Assembly (NCBI RefSeq): GCF_020037125.1
Contig: NZ_JAIQDG010000037.1
Location: forward strand, 44,472-108,471
Direction: 5' to 3'
Length of the DNA stretch: 64,000 bases
Source: Myxococcus sp. RHSTA-1-4
Lineage (GTDB): Bacteria > Myxococcota > Myxococcia > Myxococcales > Myxococcaceae
Below the pieces are notes generated by a model. It made no database searches, was not told the origin of the DNA, and worked only from the letters and a program-made list of their open reading frames with translations. Positions 7,974 through 16,639 of this stretch are shown here, piece after piece (the first letter of the stretch is position 1; every line of letters starts with the position of its first letter). Made by a program: the position numbers and the translations under genes.

Positions 7974-9251
7974 ATGTCCCTGGACACCCCCAACGACAAG
8001 CCCACGTCCAAGGCTCGCGCCGCCCGGAAGGCCCCCGCTTCCAAGGCGGGCGGTGCCTCGGCCAAGGCCGGCGCCGCCAGCACGGCGATGTCCCCGGCCC
8101 AGTACAAGGCCTTCACCGACACGCTGCTGACGGTGCTGTCCGGCAACCTCCAGGCCCGGGTCCCCGCGGAGCTGGTGGGCGAGGGCGGCGCGGAGATGGC
8201 GCAGCTGCTCAACCAGGTGCTGGACAACCTCGCGGAGTCCGAGCACCGCAAGCAGGTGTCGGCGCAGGAGATCGACCAGGCGCTCGACGCGCTCATCGGC
8301 CTGGTGCGCGAGGGTGACCTGTCGCGGTGGAACACCTCCACCGAGGACCCCCAGCTCGGGCCCCTGCTCGAGGGCTTCGGCAAGGTCATCGAGACGCTGC
8401 GCACCTTCGTGCGGGAGATCAACGAGGCGGCCCTGCGGCTGTCCTCGTCCGCCAACCAGGTGCTCGCGGCCTCCACGCAGCACGAGACGTCCTCCACGGA
8501 GCAGGCGGCGGCCATCCACGAGACGACCGCCACCATGGAGGAGCTGAAGCACGCCTCCGCGCAGATTGCCGAGAACGCGGGCAGCGTGGCGCGCGTGGCG
8601 GAGGAGACGCTCGGCGCGGCGCGCGCGGGCCGTGGCGCCATCGGCGAGTTCATCCAGGCCATGCAGCAGATCCGCAGCGACGGCGTCGCGGTGGCGGACT
8701 CCATCGCCAAGCTGTCCAAGCGCGTGGAGCGCATCGGCACCGTGGTGGAGGTCATCGACGAGATCGCCGACCGCTCGGACCTGCTCGCGCTCAACGCGGC
8801 GCTCGAGGGCAGCCGCGCGGGTGAGGCGGGCAAGGGCTTCTCCATCGTCGCGGCGGAGATGCGGCGCCTGGCGGAGAACGTCCTGGACTCCACCAAGGAG
8901 ATCAAGAACCTCATCACCGAGATCCGCGAGGCCACGGCCGCGGCGGCTGGCGCGGCGGAGGCCTCCAAGTCCGCGACCGAGTCCGGCGAGAAGCTGGGCG
9001 CGGTGGCGGCGCAGGCGGTGGAGGGCATCCTCGCCGGCGTGCAGGAGACCAGCGACGCGGCCCGCGTCATCAACCTCGCCACGCAGCAGCAGCGCACGGC
9101 GACCGAGCAGGTGGTGGCGTCCATGGCGGAGATCGAGGACGTGACGCGCCAGACGACGCAGGCGTCCAAGCAGGCCACGGGCGCGGCGGCGGAGCTCACG
9201 CAGCTCGCGGGACGTCTGGCCGAGCTCATCAAGCGCTTCAAGGCCGACTAG
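7974..9251 (+). CDS. frzCD: FrzCD, cytoplasmic methyl-accepting chemoreceptor
   Basis: 425 aa with no membrane segment, so a soluble receptor. Residues 1-40 form a Lys/Arg/Ala-rich tail (KARAARKAPASKAG); in M. xanthus the basic tail of FrzCD is reported to bind the nucleoid. A family-specific region of about 100 residues follows, then a long MCP helical hairpin whose tip is at about residues 255-300 (DRSDLLALNAALEGSRAGE, GKGFSIVAAEMRRLAE). Gln/Glu-rich methylation regions flank it; FrzF and FrzG set the methylation level. The ATG at 7974 gives this start. The frame stays open far upstream only because of GC bias. Confidence 0.97.
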   Translation: MSLDTPNDKPTSKARAARKAPASKAGGASAKAGAASTAMSPAQYKAFTDTLLTVLSGNLQARVPAELVGEGGAEMAQLLNQVLDNLAESEHRKQVSAQEIDQALDALIGLVREGDLSRWNTSTEDPQLGPLLEGFGKVIETLRTFVREINEAALRLSSSANQVLAASTQHETSSTEQAAAIHETTATMEELKHASAQIAENAGSVARVAEETLGAARAGRGAIGEFIQAMQQIRSDGVAVADSIAKLSKRVERIGTVVEVIDEIADRSDLLALNAALEGSRAGEAGKGFSIVAAEMRRLAENVLDSTKEIKNLITEIREATAAAAGAAEASKSATESGEKLGAVAAQAVEGILAGVQETSDAARVINLATQQQRTATEQVVASMAEIEDVTRQTTQASKQATGAAAELTQLAGRLAELIKRFKAD

Positions 9252-9284
9252 CACTTCCTGGAGTAGGAGGGGCGAACGCCGGCC

Positions 9285-11600
9285 ATGGACACCGAGGCTC
9301 TCAAGAAGTCCCTCCTGAAGAAGTTCCAGGAGGTCACCGCCGACCGCCTCCAGAAGATTCAGCTGGGGGTGTTGGACCTGGAGAAGGAGACCGCGGATCA
9401 GGCCGCGGAGGACGTCGCGCGCGAGCTGCACACGATGAAGGGCGAGGCCCGCATGCTGGGCCTGGCCGCCATCGGGCAGCTGGCGCACGCCGCCGAGGAC
9501 GTCCTGCGCGCCGAGCGCGAGGGCAGGACGGCCACCGAGATCGCCACGGACGTCATGCTCCGGGCATGCGACGTCCTCTCGGACCTGAACGAGGACCTGG
9601 CCTCCGCCAACACCGGCAACGCGGCCAGCGAGGAGATGGTCCGCGCGCTCGCGGAGGTCTCCGGCCAGGAGCCGCCGTCGTTCGGCCCGAAGCCCGCCGC
9701 GAAGCCCGCGGCGCCGGTGGCCCCGCCGCCCGCGCCCGTTGCTCCGGTGGTGGCGGCTCCCGTGGTGCCGGTGGCCCCGCCGCCCGTGCAGCGTGCCCCG
9801 GAGCCCGCGCCCCAGGCGGCTGTGCCCGCCCAGGCGCCTGCATCCGCTCCGGCCTCCGCGCCGGCCCAGGAGGAGGCTCCGAGCGCGGCGAAGTCCGCCG
9901 TGGCGGACCGGACCATCCGCGTCAACGTGGAGGTGCTGGACTCGCTGGGCCTGCTCGCGGGTGACCTGCTGGTGGAGAGCGCCCGCGGCCGGCTGCGCAG
10001 CACGGAGACGGAGGAGCTCTTCGAGCGCTTCAGCCGCCTGGGCGACCGCTTCCTGCGGCTGGCGGAGCAGATAGACATCCCCGCGCAGGTGCGCGCGGCG
10101 CTGGACCGCGTGGAGAGCGATCTCCACATGCTGCGTGACGACGCGTTCCGCTTCGTGCGCCGCAACGACGACGGCATCAACACGCTGCACGGCAACCTGG
10201 CGAAGATGGCGGACCACGTGGCCGAGGCCCGGCTGGTGCCTCTGTCCACCGTCTTCGACGCCTTCCCCCGCGCGGTGCGCGAGATGTCGCGCACCCAGGG
10301 CAAGGAGGTGGACCTGGTCATCGAGAACGCCGACATCGGCGTGGACCGGTCCATGCTGGGCGACGTGCGCGACGCGCTGGTGCACCTGTTGCGCAACTCG
10401 GTGGACCACGGCGTGGAGTCCCCGGACATGCGCCAGCAGCTCGGCAAGCCGCTGACGGGCCGCATCCGCATCCGCGTGCGGGTGGACGGCGACATGCTCC
10501 ACATCGAGGTGGAGGACGACGGCCGCGGCATGGACCCCGAGCGGCTGCGCCAGGCCGCCGTCAACAAGCGCCTCATCAATCAGGTGCAGGCCGCCGCGCT
10601 GTCCGAGCGCGAGGCGATTGAGCTCATCTTCCGCCCCGGCTTCTCCACCCGCGACCAGGTCAGCGAGCTGTCCGGCCGTGGCGTGGGCATGGACGTGGTG
10701 AAGCGGAAGGTGGAGACGCTGGGCGGCTCGGTGGGCGTCAACAGCCGCATCGGCCGTGGCACCACCATCACCCTGCGGCTGCCGCAGTCGCTCGCCCTGA
10801 TGAAGGTGCTGCTGGTGCGCCTGGGCGACGACGTCTACGGCATGCCCGCCGCGGACGTGGAAGCGGTGATGCGCGTCAAGCCGGAGGACCGGCTCGAAAT
10901 CTTCGGCACCCTGGCGGTGCGGCACCGTGGCAAGCCCACGGCGCTGGTGGCGCTGGGGCCGCTCCTGGGCCTCAACGGCGGCAACCGCTTCGACAAGCCG
11001 CCCGCGGTGGTGGTGCGTCACGGCGAGGACCACGCGGCCCTCGTGGTGGACGGCTTCGTGGACGAGCGCGAGGTGGCCGTGAAGCCCTGCGGCGGCGAGT
11101 TCCTCAAGGGCGCGCCCTTCATCGCCGGCACCGCCGCGCTGGAGGACGGCCGCATCGCCGTGCTGCTGCACGTGCCGGACATCATGGCCGAGGTGCGGCG
11201 CATGGCGCGTCCCGTCACCCAGGCCCCCGCGGCCAAGCGGCTGCGGGTGCTGCTGGTGGACGACTCGCCCATCGCCCGCGCCACGGAGGGCGCGCTCGTC
11301 AAGGCGCTCGGCCATTCGCTGGAGGAGGCCCAGGACGGCGAGGAGGCGTACGCGAAGGTGCAGAACAACCAGTACGACCTCATCCTCACCGACGTGCAGA
11401 TGCCGAAGATGGACGGCTTCTCGCTGGCGCGGCGGCTCAAGTCGACGCCCGCGGTGGCCCGCATCCCGGTCATCATCCTGTCGTCGCTCGCCTCGCCCGA
11501 GGACAAGCGCCGCGGCCTGGACGCGGGGGCGGACGCCTACCTCGTGAAGGGGGAGCTGGGCGTGGAGGTTCTCGCGCAGGCCATCGACCGGCTGACCTGA
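9285..11600 (+). CDS. frzE: FrzE, CheA-CheY hybrid histidine kinase
   Basis: 771 aa. Domains in order: HPt (1-125) with phosphorylated His49 in ARELHTMKGEARMLGL; an Ala/Pro linker (about 130-205); dimerisation and HATPase (about 210-505; LLRNSVDHGVESP, EDDGRGMDPERL, GRGVGMDVVK); CheW-like domain (about 510-640); receiver (about 650-771) with Asp703 in LILTDVQMPKMDG. It passes phosphate to FrzZ; its own receiver is known to restrain the kinase in M. xanthus. The only in-frame start is ATG 9285, and the AGGAGG upstream is unusually far (14 bases). Confidence 0.97.
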   Translation: MDTEALKKSLLKKFQEVTADRLQKIQLGVLDLEKETADQAAEDVARELHTMKGEARMLGLAAIGQLAHAAEDVLRAEREGRTATEIATDVMLRACDVLSDLNEDLASANTGNAASEEMVRALAEVSGQEPPSFGPKPAAKPAAPVAPPPAPVAPVVAAPVVPVAPPPVQRAPEPAPQAAVPAQAPASAPASAPAQEEAPSAAKSAVADRTIRVNVEVLDSLGLLAGDLLVESARGRLRSTETEELFERFSRLGDRFLRLAEQIDIPAQVRAALDRVESDLHMLRDDAFRFVRRNDDGINTLHGNLAKMADHVAEARLVPLSTVFDAFPRAVREMSRTQGKEVDLVIENADIGVDRSMLGDVRDALVHLLRNSVDHGVESPDMRQQLGKPLTGRIRIRVRVDGDMLHIEVEDDGRGMDPERLRQAAVNKRLINQVQAAALSEREAIELIFRPGFSTRDQVSELSGRGVGMDVVKRKVETLGGSVGVNSRIGRGTTITLRLPQSLALMKVLLVRLGDDVYGMPAADVEAVMRVKPEDRLEIFGTLAVRHRGKPTALVALGPLLGLNGGNRFDKPPAVVVRHGEDHAALVVDGFVDEREVAVKPCGGEFLKGAPFIAGTAALEDGRIAVLLHVPDIMAEVRRMARPVTQAPAAKRLRVLLVDDSPIARATEGALVKALGHSLEEAQDGEEAYAKVQNNQYDLILTDVQMPKMDGFSLARRLKSTPAVARIPVIILSSLASPEDKRRGLDAGADAYLVKGELGVEVLAQAIDRLT

Positions 11601-11610
11601 GGAGTCTCGT

Positions 11611-12636
11611 TTGGGCGGCACGGCTGCGGCGGCAATGGCGTTCAGGGTGCTCATGGTGGGCAAGGGGCTGCGTGCGCTCGCCGCGCGCGGCCTCTTCGAG
11701 GGCGAGTCGCTCGTCCCCGTGGGCCCGGCGGAGGTGGACTTCACGGGTGCGCTCACCGCCGTGCAGCGCCACTTCCCGGACGTGGTGCTGGTGGACCTGA
11801 GCGCCCGCGAGTCGCTGGACGCCATCGAGCTCGTCATGGTGGAGCGGCCGGTGCCGGTGCTCGCGCTGCACCCGGGCGTGCTCTCCGGCCAGGACGCCTT
11901 CCAGGCGCTGGCCCTGGGCGCGCTGGATGTCATGGAGCGGCCGGCCTCACCGGGCGCGGACTTCTGGGCCAGCGTGTCGCGCAGGCTGGTGATGCTGGCG
12001 CAGGTGAAGGCGGTGCGGCAGGTGAGCACCCGGCCCGCGCAGAAGGCCCCCCGGGAGGACGCGCCGCCGCCCTTTCCCCTGGTGGCCATCGCCGCGTCGC
12101 TCGGTGGCCCCAAGGCGGTGGCCCAGGTCCTCCGGATGATACCGCGCGGCTTCCCGGCGCCCATCGCCTACTGCCAGCACATCAGCGAGGGCTTCACCGA
12201 GGGGCTGGCGCACTGGCTGGCCATGGAGACGGCCCTGCGGGTGAAGGAGGCCGACGACGCGGTGGTGATGGAGCCCGGCACGGTGTACATCGCACCGTCT
12301 GGCAGTCACCTGTTGGTACGACCGGAGGGCAGGCTGGAGCTGGACTCCGGGCCCGCGCTCCGCGGTTTCAGACCTTCGTGTGACATGCTGCTCACTTCCG
12401 CGGGCGAGGCCTTCGGCTCGCGCTGCATCGGGGTCATCCTGACAGGCATGGGGCGCGACGGGGCGCGAGGGTTGAAGGAGATTCGCGAGCGCGGTGGCCG
12501 GACCATCGCCCAGGACGAGGGCACGTCCGTCGTCTGGGGCATGCCGCGCGAGGCCGTGCAGCTCGGCGCCGCTCAGGAGGTGTTGCCGCTGGACCGGATT
12601 GGCCCGACGTTGGTGTCGTGGGTGGACGCGTGCTGA
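11611..12636 (+). CDS. frzG: FrzG, CheB-like receptor methylesterase
   Basis: 341 aa from a TTG start with TGAGGAG 6 bases upstream; ATG 11635 is the alternative. Residues 10-135 look like a receiver remnant: the acidic pair after strand 1 is missing (MAFRVLMVGKG) although an Asp remains in VVLVDLSARES. The methylesterase domain (about 150-335) keeps the CheB triad Ser163 (AIAASLGGPKA), His190 (CQHISEGF) and Asp283 (TGMGRDGARG). It removes methyl groups from FrzCD. It starts 10 bases after frzE and its end overlaps frzF. Confidence 0.94.
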   Translation: MGGTAAAAMAFRVLMVGKGLRALAARGLFEGESLVPVGPAEVDFTGALTAVQRHFPDVVLVDLSARESLDAIELVMVERPVPVLALHPGVLSGQDAFQALALGALDVMERPASPGADFWASVSRRLVMLAQVKAVRQVSTRPAQKAPREDAPPPFPLVAIAASLGGPKAVAQVLRMIPRGFPAPIAYCQHISEGFTEGLAHWLAMETALRVKEADDAVVMEPGTVYIAPSGSHLLVRPEGRLELDSGPALRGFRPSCDMLLTSAGEAFGSRCIGVILTGMGRDGARGLKEIRERGGRTIAQDEGTSVVWGMPREAVQLGAAQEVLPLDRIGPTLVSWVDAC

Positions 12637-14390
12637 ACGTGAGCAACAAGGTGCTCCAGCAGCTTGCCGCGCTCCTCCTGGAGCGCGCGGGCCTGAAGAT
12701 TACGCCGGACGGCTTCCACAGCCTCCGGCTGGCCCTGTCCACCCGCATGCCCGTGGCGGGCGTGGAGGAGCCGGAGAAGTACCTGGAGCGCCTGTCGGGC
12801 CCGGGCGGTGAGGAGGAGCTGCGCTCGTTCCTCCCTCTGGTGACGGTGGGCCACACGGAGTTCTTCCGGGACGCCAAGCAGTTCCGCGCCCTGGAGAAGA
12901 GCGTCCTGCCGGAGCTGGTGACGCGCGCCCGGCGGGAGATGCGCAGGGTGTCCGTCTGGTCGGCGGGCTGCGCCACCGGCGAGGAGCCCTACAGCGTGGC
13001 CATGGTGCTGGCGGAGCTGGGCGCGCTGTCCATGGAGGTGGACCTGTGGGCCACCGACCTGAACCTGGCCGCCGTGGAGGCCGCGCGGCAGGGGCGCTTC
13101 TCCTCGCGCCGCTGCATCAGCATCAGCCAGGAGCGGCTGCGGCGCTTCTTCCGTCCCGTCGAGGACGGCTACGAGGCGCTGGCCACGCTGCGCGACTACA
13201 TCCGCTTCGACGGGCAGAACCTGGCGGCCCCCGTCTTCGAGAAGGTGGGCCTGTCCTCGCTGGACCTCATCCTCTGCCGCAACGTCATCATCTACTTCGA
13301 CCTGCCCACCATCCGCGGGCTGATGGACCGGTTCCTCGCCGCGCTGCGGCCGGGCGGGCTGCTCTTCCTGGGGTACTCGGAGAGCCTCTTCAAGGTCTAT
13401 GACCGCTTCGAGATGATCGAAGTGGACGGCGCCTTCGTGTACCGGCGCCCGCTGAACGACCGGGGCCTCCGCGCGCCTCCGCTCCGGATGACGCCGTACC
13501 CCGGCGAGCCGGAGCCCAGGCAGCAGACGCCCGAGACCTTCGCCTCGGACCTGCGCAAGCGCATCCAGGCGGAGGCCGCGGCCAGGGCCGCGGGTGCGGG
13601 CACTCCCGCCGTGGGGGGCCCGCGCGCGCAGGGGACACCGGCCATGCCCGCGGCGGTGGCCAGCCGCCCCGTCCAGGCGCCGGGCACCGCGCCCGCCGTG
13701 TCACCCCCGATGCAGCCGCGCCCGGCCGACTCCGCGCGCCCGCGCATCACCCAGGAGCTTCCGGTGGTGGGCTCGCAGGACTCCGCGCGCCCGCGCATCA
13801 CCCAGGAGCTTCCCGCCGTGCCGCCCGCGCGCACCGGGGAGGTGCCGGTGGCCGCGTGGCCCAAGCTGCTGCCGCCCGCGGAGCGGCTGGCGATGGCCGT
13901 GCGGAAGATGGCGCAGGGAGACTTCCCCTCCGCCATCGCCGGGGTGGAGCGGCTGCTGGCGGACGAGCCGAGCGACCTGGACGCGCTCCTGACGCTGGGC
14001 AACCTCTACTCGCTCACGGGCCGCATCCCCGAGGCACGCGACACCTTCGCGCAGGCGATTCAGCGCGAGCCGCTGTGCGTGGAAGCGCGCGTGTTCGGCG
14101 GGGTGGCGGCGCTGCAGGCGGGGAACCTCGCGGAGGCTCGCTCCGAACTGAGCAAGGCCCTGTTCCTGGAGCCCACGCTGGCCATTGGCCACTACCTGCT
14201 GGCGCAGGTGCACGAGCGCTCCCAGGAACCCGACGCGGCGCGGCGCAGCTATCGCAACGCCATTGCCCAGCTGCGCTTCCCGCAGCGGCCGCTGGCCGGG
14301 CACTACCCGGAGATGCCGGACTCGGCGGAGGCCATCTCCCGCGCGGCGCGCTACGCTCTCGCCGCGCTGGAGGAGCAGCCCCTTCGCTGA
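12618..14390 (+). CDS. frzF: FrzF, CheR methyltransferase with TPR domain
   Basis: 590 aa from GTG 12618; GTG 12630 or 12639 are possible, and all overlap or abut the frzG stop, so translation is coupled. CheR N- and C-domains span about residues 10-280 (SAM motif SAGCATGEEPYSVAM, LICRN-type motif LILCRNVIIYFD). A Pro-rich linker (about 290-415) contains a perfect 17-residue tandem repeat. TPR-like helices (about 420-585: DLDALLTLGNLYSLTGR, EARVFGGVAALQAGNLAEA) follow. It methylates FrzCD; in M. xanthus the TPR part regulates site choice. Confidence 0.95.
   Translation: MGGRVLNVSNKVLQQLAALLLERAGLKITPDGFHSLRLALSTRMPVAGVEEPEKYLERLSGPGGEEELRSFLPLVTVGHTEFFRDAKQFRALEKSVLPELVTRARREMRRVSVWSAGCATGEEPYSVAMVLAELGALSMEVDLWATDLNLAAVEAARQGRFSSRRCISISQERLRRFFRPVEDGYEALATLRDYIRFDGQNLAAPVFEKVGLSSLDLILCRNVIIYFDLPTIRGLMDRFLAALRPGGLLFLGYSESLFKVYDRFEMIEVDGAFVYRRPLNDRGLRAPPLRMTPYPGEPEPRQQTPETFASDLRKRIQAEAAARAAGAGTPAVGGPRAQGTPAMPAAVASRPVQAPGTAPAVSPPMQPRPADSARPRITQELPVVGSQDSARPRITQELPAVPPARTGEVPVAAWPKLLPPAERLAMAVRKMAQGDFPSAIAGVERLLADEPSDLDALLTLGNLYSLTGRIPEARDTFAQAIQREPLCVEARVFGGVAALQAGNLAEARSELSKALFLEPTLAIGHYLLAQVHERSQEPDAARRSYRNAIAQLRFPQRPLAGHYPEMPDSAEAISRAARYALAALEEQPLR
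13728..13813 (+). repeat. Tandem repeat, 51-base period, in the frzF linker
   Basis: A 35-base sequence at 13728-13762 recurs without change at 13779-13813. The unit encodes DSARPRITQELP twice, 17 residues apart, between the CheR and TPR domains. Confidence 0.9.
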
Positions 14391-14401
14391 CGCGGGGCCC
14401 T

Positions 14402-14425
14402 GGCGCTCCCAGGTGCCCCAGCGCC
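14402..14425. terminator. Possible terminator between frzF and the PHA-system gene
   Basis: GGCGCT pairs with AGCGCC around a 12-base loop in the 49-base gap between convergent stops. The stem is short and no T-run follows, so this is a weak call. Confidence 0.35.
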
Positions 14426-14439
14426 CCGGCTCCGGAAGC

Positions 14440-14760
14440 TCAGCCCAGGTTGCTCTTCACCTGGTCCAGCGTCTTCTTCGGGTCCAGCACCGAGGCGAAC
14501 TTGTCCTGCAGGTAGGACTTCGCCTTGCTGCGCAGGAGCATGCCCGGGTCGGTGCCTTCGCCCTGCACCTGGTTGTCGGTGATGACGAACGAGGCATCCA
14601 TCTGGATGCCCATCACCTTGCCGGCGATCTTCGCGCCGTCGCCCTGCCAGTTCGACTTCACGCCGTACTTGTTGCTCCAGTACTGGAGGAGCTGCTCGAC
14701 GCGCTGCTTCACCTCCTCCTTCGGGAGGGAGTGGGGGATATCGAACTTCATCATGCCCAT
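14440..14760 (-). CDS. Polyhydroxyalkanoic acid system family protein
   Basis: 106 aa, matching the small family annotated as PHA-granule/PHA-system protein: a helical N-terminus (PKEEVKQRVEQLLQYW), a beta region (KIAGKVMGIQMDASFVITDN) and a C-terminal helix. The role is not established; it may bind lipid or polymer granules. The ATG at 14760 has AGGAG 7 bases upstream; ATGs at 14754 and 14751 are also in frame. It converges on frzF. Confidence 0.75.
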   Translation of the reverse strand: MGMMKFDIPHSLPKEEVKQRVEQLLQYWSNKYGVKSNWQGDGAKIAGKVMGIQMDASFVITDNQVQGEGTDPGMLLRSKAKSYLQDKFASVLDPKKTLDQVKSNLG

Positions 14761-14865
14761 GGCCCGGCTCCTGATGTCGGTGACCCGTCCGTGCGTTTAG
14801 TGACGCCCGGGCGGGAAGGAAACCGCCGTGTCACTTCATGGGGACACGGATGTCAACAGGCTAGC

Positions 14866-16332
14866 TCACCGGACAGGCGCGCCGCGGGGGCGCTTGAGCT
14901 TCACCGGCGGGTCCCCCGGGCGGCCCCACCGGGCCATGTAGGGCGCCAGGTCGTACTTCTCCGCCGTGCGGGGCGAGCTCATGGGCCGCACCTTCCCCAG
15001 CACCTTCCGCTCCTGGAAGGGCCTGTCGTGCAGCCCCAGTACCCACATGAAGTTGGCCACGCTGGCCGGGTCCCTCCCGTCCACCGCGTACTTGTCGTTG
15101 AGCAGGGCGATGCGCTGGAGGCCCTCCAGCGGGGTGGGGCTCCACTCCAGGAGCTTCTTGCCCCACAACATGCGCAGGTAGTTGTGGATGCGGCCGCGCT
15201 CCAGCAGCTCGCGCTGGGAGGCGTTCCACAGGCCGTCCCCGGTGCGGGCCGTCTCGAGCTGCTCCAGCGTGTAGAGGTGCTCGCGGGCGTCCTGCTGGTG
15301 CCTGGCCAGCGTCTCGCGGGCCCAGGCGGGCAGCGACTCCAGGGAGAGCTGCCGCGGCACGGGGGTGTGGAAGCAGTAGTTGAAGGCCAGCTCGCGGCGC
15401 ACGAGCAGCTCCTCCAGGAAGGAGCGCACGGCGGGGTGGTCCGTGCCGCGCTCGCGGATGACCGCGCGTGCCGCCTCGCCCGCGTAGAGGTTGCCCCAGT
15501 GGAAGAACGGGGACAGGCCGGACTGGTGCGCGCGGCCCGGGTCGCTGCGCTCGGTGTCGTAGCCCTCCAGCTTCTTCTCGAGGAAAGCGTTGAGCGCCTT
15601 GAGCCCGGCCTTGCGCCCGCCACGCTCGGAGACGGGGGCCACGGCGTGGTCGATGTCGAAGGTGCCGAGCGCCTCGCGGGCCTCGCGCGCGTCCGCGAGG
15701 GTGAAGCCCGGCTTCAGCTTCTGTCCCGCGGCGGCGGCCTTCACGGCGCGGGCGGGGAGGGTGCGGCCCAGGTACTCCGGCCACAGCTTCTGCAGCTTGG
15801 GCCGCAGCGTGTATGCGCCGGCCTGCACCGTGGCGATGCGCTGCATGGGCACCACGCAGGACGCGTCCACCGCGAACAGCGGCACGTCCAACGCCTTCGC
15901 GGCGCCGCGCAGGTGGCCGGGGATGATGAAGGTGGGGAAGAGGTCCGACACCACCGCGGCGGCGCGGCGGCCCAGCTCTCCCAGCCGGGGGTGGTGCGCG
16001 TGCTTGTTGCGGGGCAGCTCCAGCCAGTAGGGCAGGCCCTTCGCCGCGCAGCCCGCCGCCAGGTCCACCATGCCCTCCAGGGCCCAGGCATGGTGCCGGT
16101 CCGAGGCGTGGGGGTAGTCCGGGCGCAGCGCCTGGTAGACGACCACGGGCAGGCCCAGGTGGTTGCCCAGGGCGATGGCCACGTCCAGCGCGTGGTTCTC
16201 CTCCGCACGGTGATTCACCATGCACCAATAGAGGACGAACTCACGGCGTCCGGTGGGAAGGGGGCAGTCCTTCACCACCTGGACACGAGCGGAGTCCACG
16301 CCGAGCTCGGACCATGAAAACCCGATGGGCAT
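14866..16332 (-). CDS. phr: Class II CPD photolyase
   Basis: 488 aa from ATG 16332; a TTG at 16341 would add three residues. It uses light and FAD to split cyclobutane pyrimidine dimers. The N-terminal Rossmann part (VLYWCMVNHRAEENHALDVA, LGNHLGLPVVVYQ) and C-terminal helical FAD part (GLHDRPFQERKVLGKVRPMS, RTAEKYDLAPYMARWG) match class II enzymes, the type reported for M. xanthus and otherwise common in archaea and higher eukaryotes. It is linked to the frz cluster here. An operator-like palindrome lies just upstream. Confidence 0.95.
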   Translation of the reverse strand: MPIGFSWSELGVDSARVQVVKDCPLPTGRREFVLYWCMVNHRAEENHALDVAIALGNHLGLPVVVYQALRPDYPHASDRHHAWALEGMVDLAAGCAAKGLPYWLELPRNKHAHHPRLGELGRRAAAVVSDLFPTFIIPGHLRGAAKALDVPLFAVDASCVVPMQRIATVQAGAYTLRPKLQKLWPEYLGRTLPARAVKAAAAGQKLKPGFTLADAREAREALGTFDIDHAVAPVSERGGRKAGLKALNAFLEKKLEGYDTERSDPGRAHQSGLSPFFHWGNLYAGEAARAVIRERGTDHPAVRSFLEELLVRRELAFNYCFHTPVPRQLSLESLPAWARETLARHQQDAREHLYTLEQLETARTGDGLWNASQRELLERGRIHNYLRMLWGKKLLEWSPTPLEGLQRIALLNDKYAVDGRDPASVANFMWVLGLHDRPFQERKVLGKVRPMSSPRTAEKYDLAPYMARWGRPGDPPVKLKRPRGAPVR

Positions 16333-16373
16333 TTGTAACAACGATGCCCGAGCCGCGTTCGCGTCGCGCGGGA

Positions 16374-16386
16374 ATAATACATGTAT
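16374..16386 (-). promoter_or_regulatory. Palindrome over a putative -10 box of phr
   Basis: A perfect 10-bp palindrome ATACATGTAT (16377-16386) overlaps a TATTAT hexamer read toward phr (16379 to 16374), about 42 bases before the phr start, in otherwise GC-rich DNA. It looks like a repressor operator. The rest of the 16333-16639 gap holds a small hairpin (GCTCAC/GTGAGC at 16409-16424) and nothing else I recognise. Confidence 0.45.
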
Positions 16387-16639
16387 TCATGCTGCATTGT
16401 TTCAGGGCGCTCACGGGTGTGAGCCCATGCGTCTGAGCGGACGCGGGGTGGGGGAGGCGTCCGGCTGGACGTGAGCTTCTGCTCGATGTTCGCCTCGTGG
16501 ACCGGGGCGCATCGCTCGGACGTGGGTCAGTTCAAGGGTCCGGATTCTCGGATTACAAGTGGACGGAGGTGCCAGAAAACCGGCACGGAGCCGCCGGTTG
16601 TGGTCTTCTCCGCGGCCGGCTGACCCAAGGAGTCGTTGC

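Noticed and set aside
7881..12164. A 1427-codon open frame antisense to frzB-frzCD-frzE-frzG
   Set aside because: It is a product of GC3 bias. The opposite strand encodes textbook Frz proteins across its whole length, and the antisense product is His/Arg/Leu-rich low-complexity sequence with no domain.
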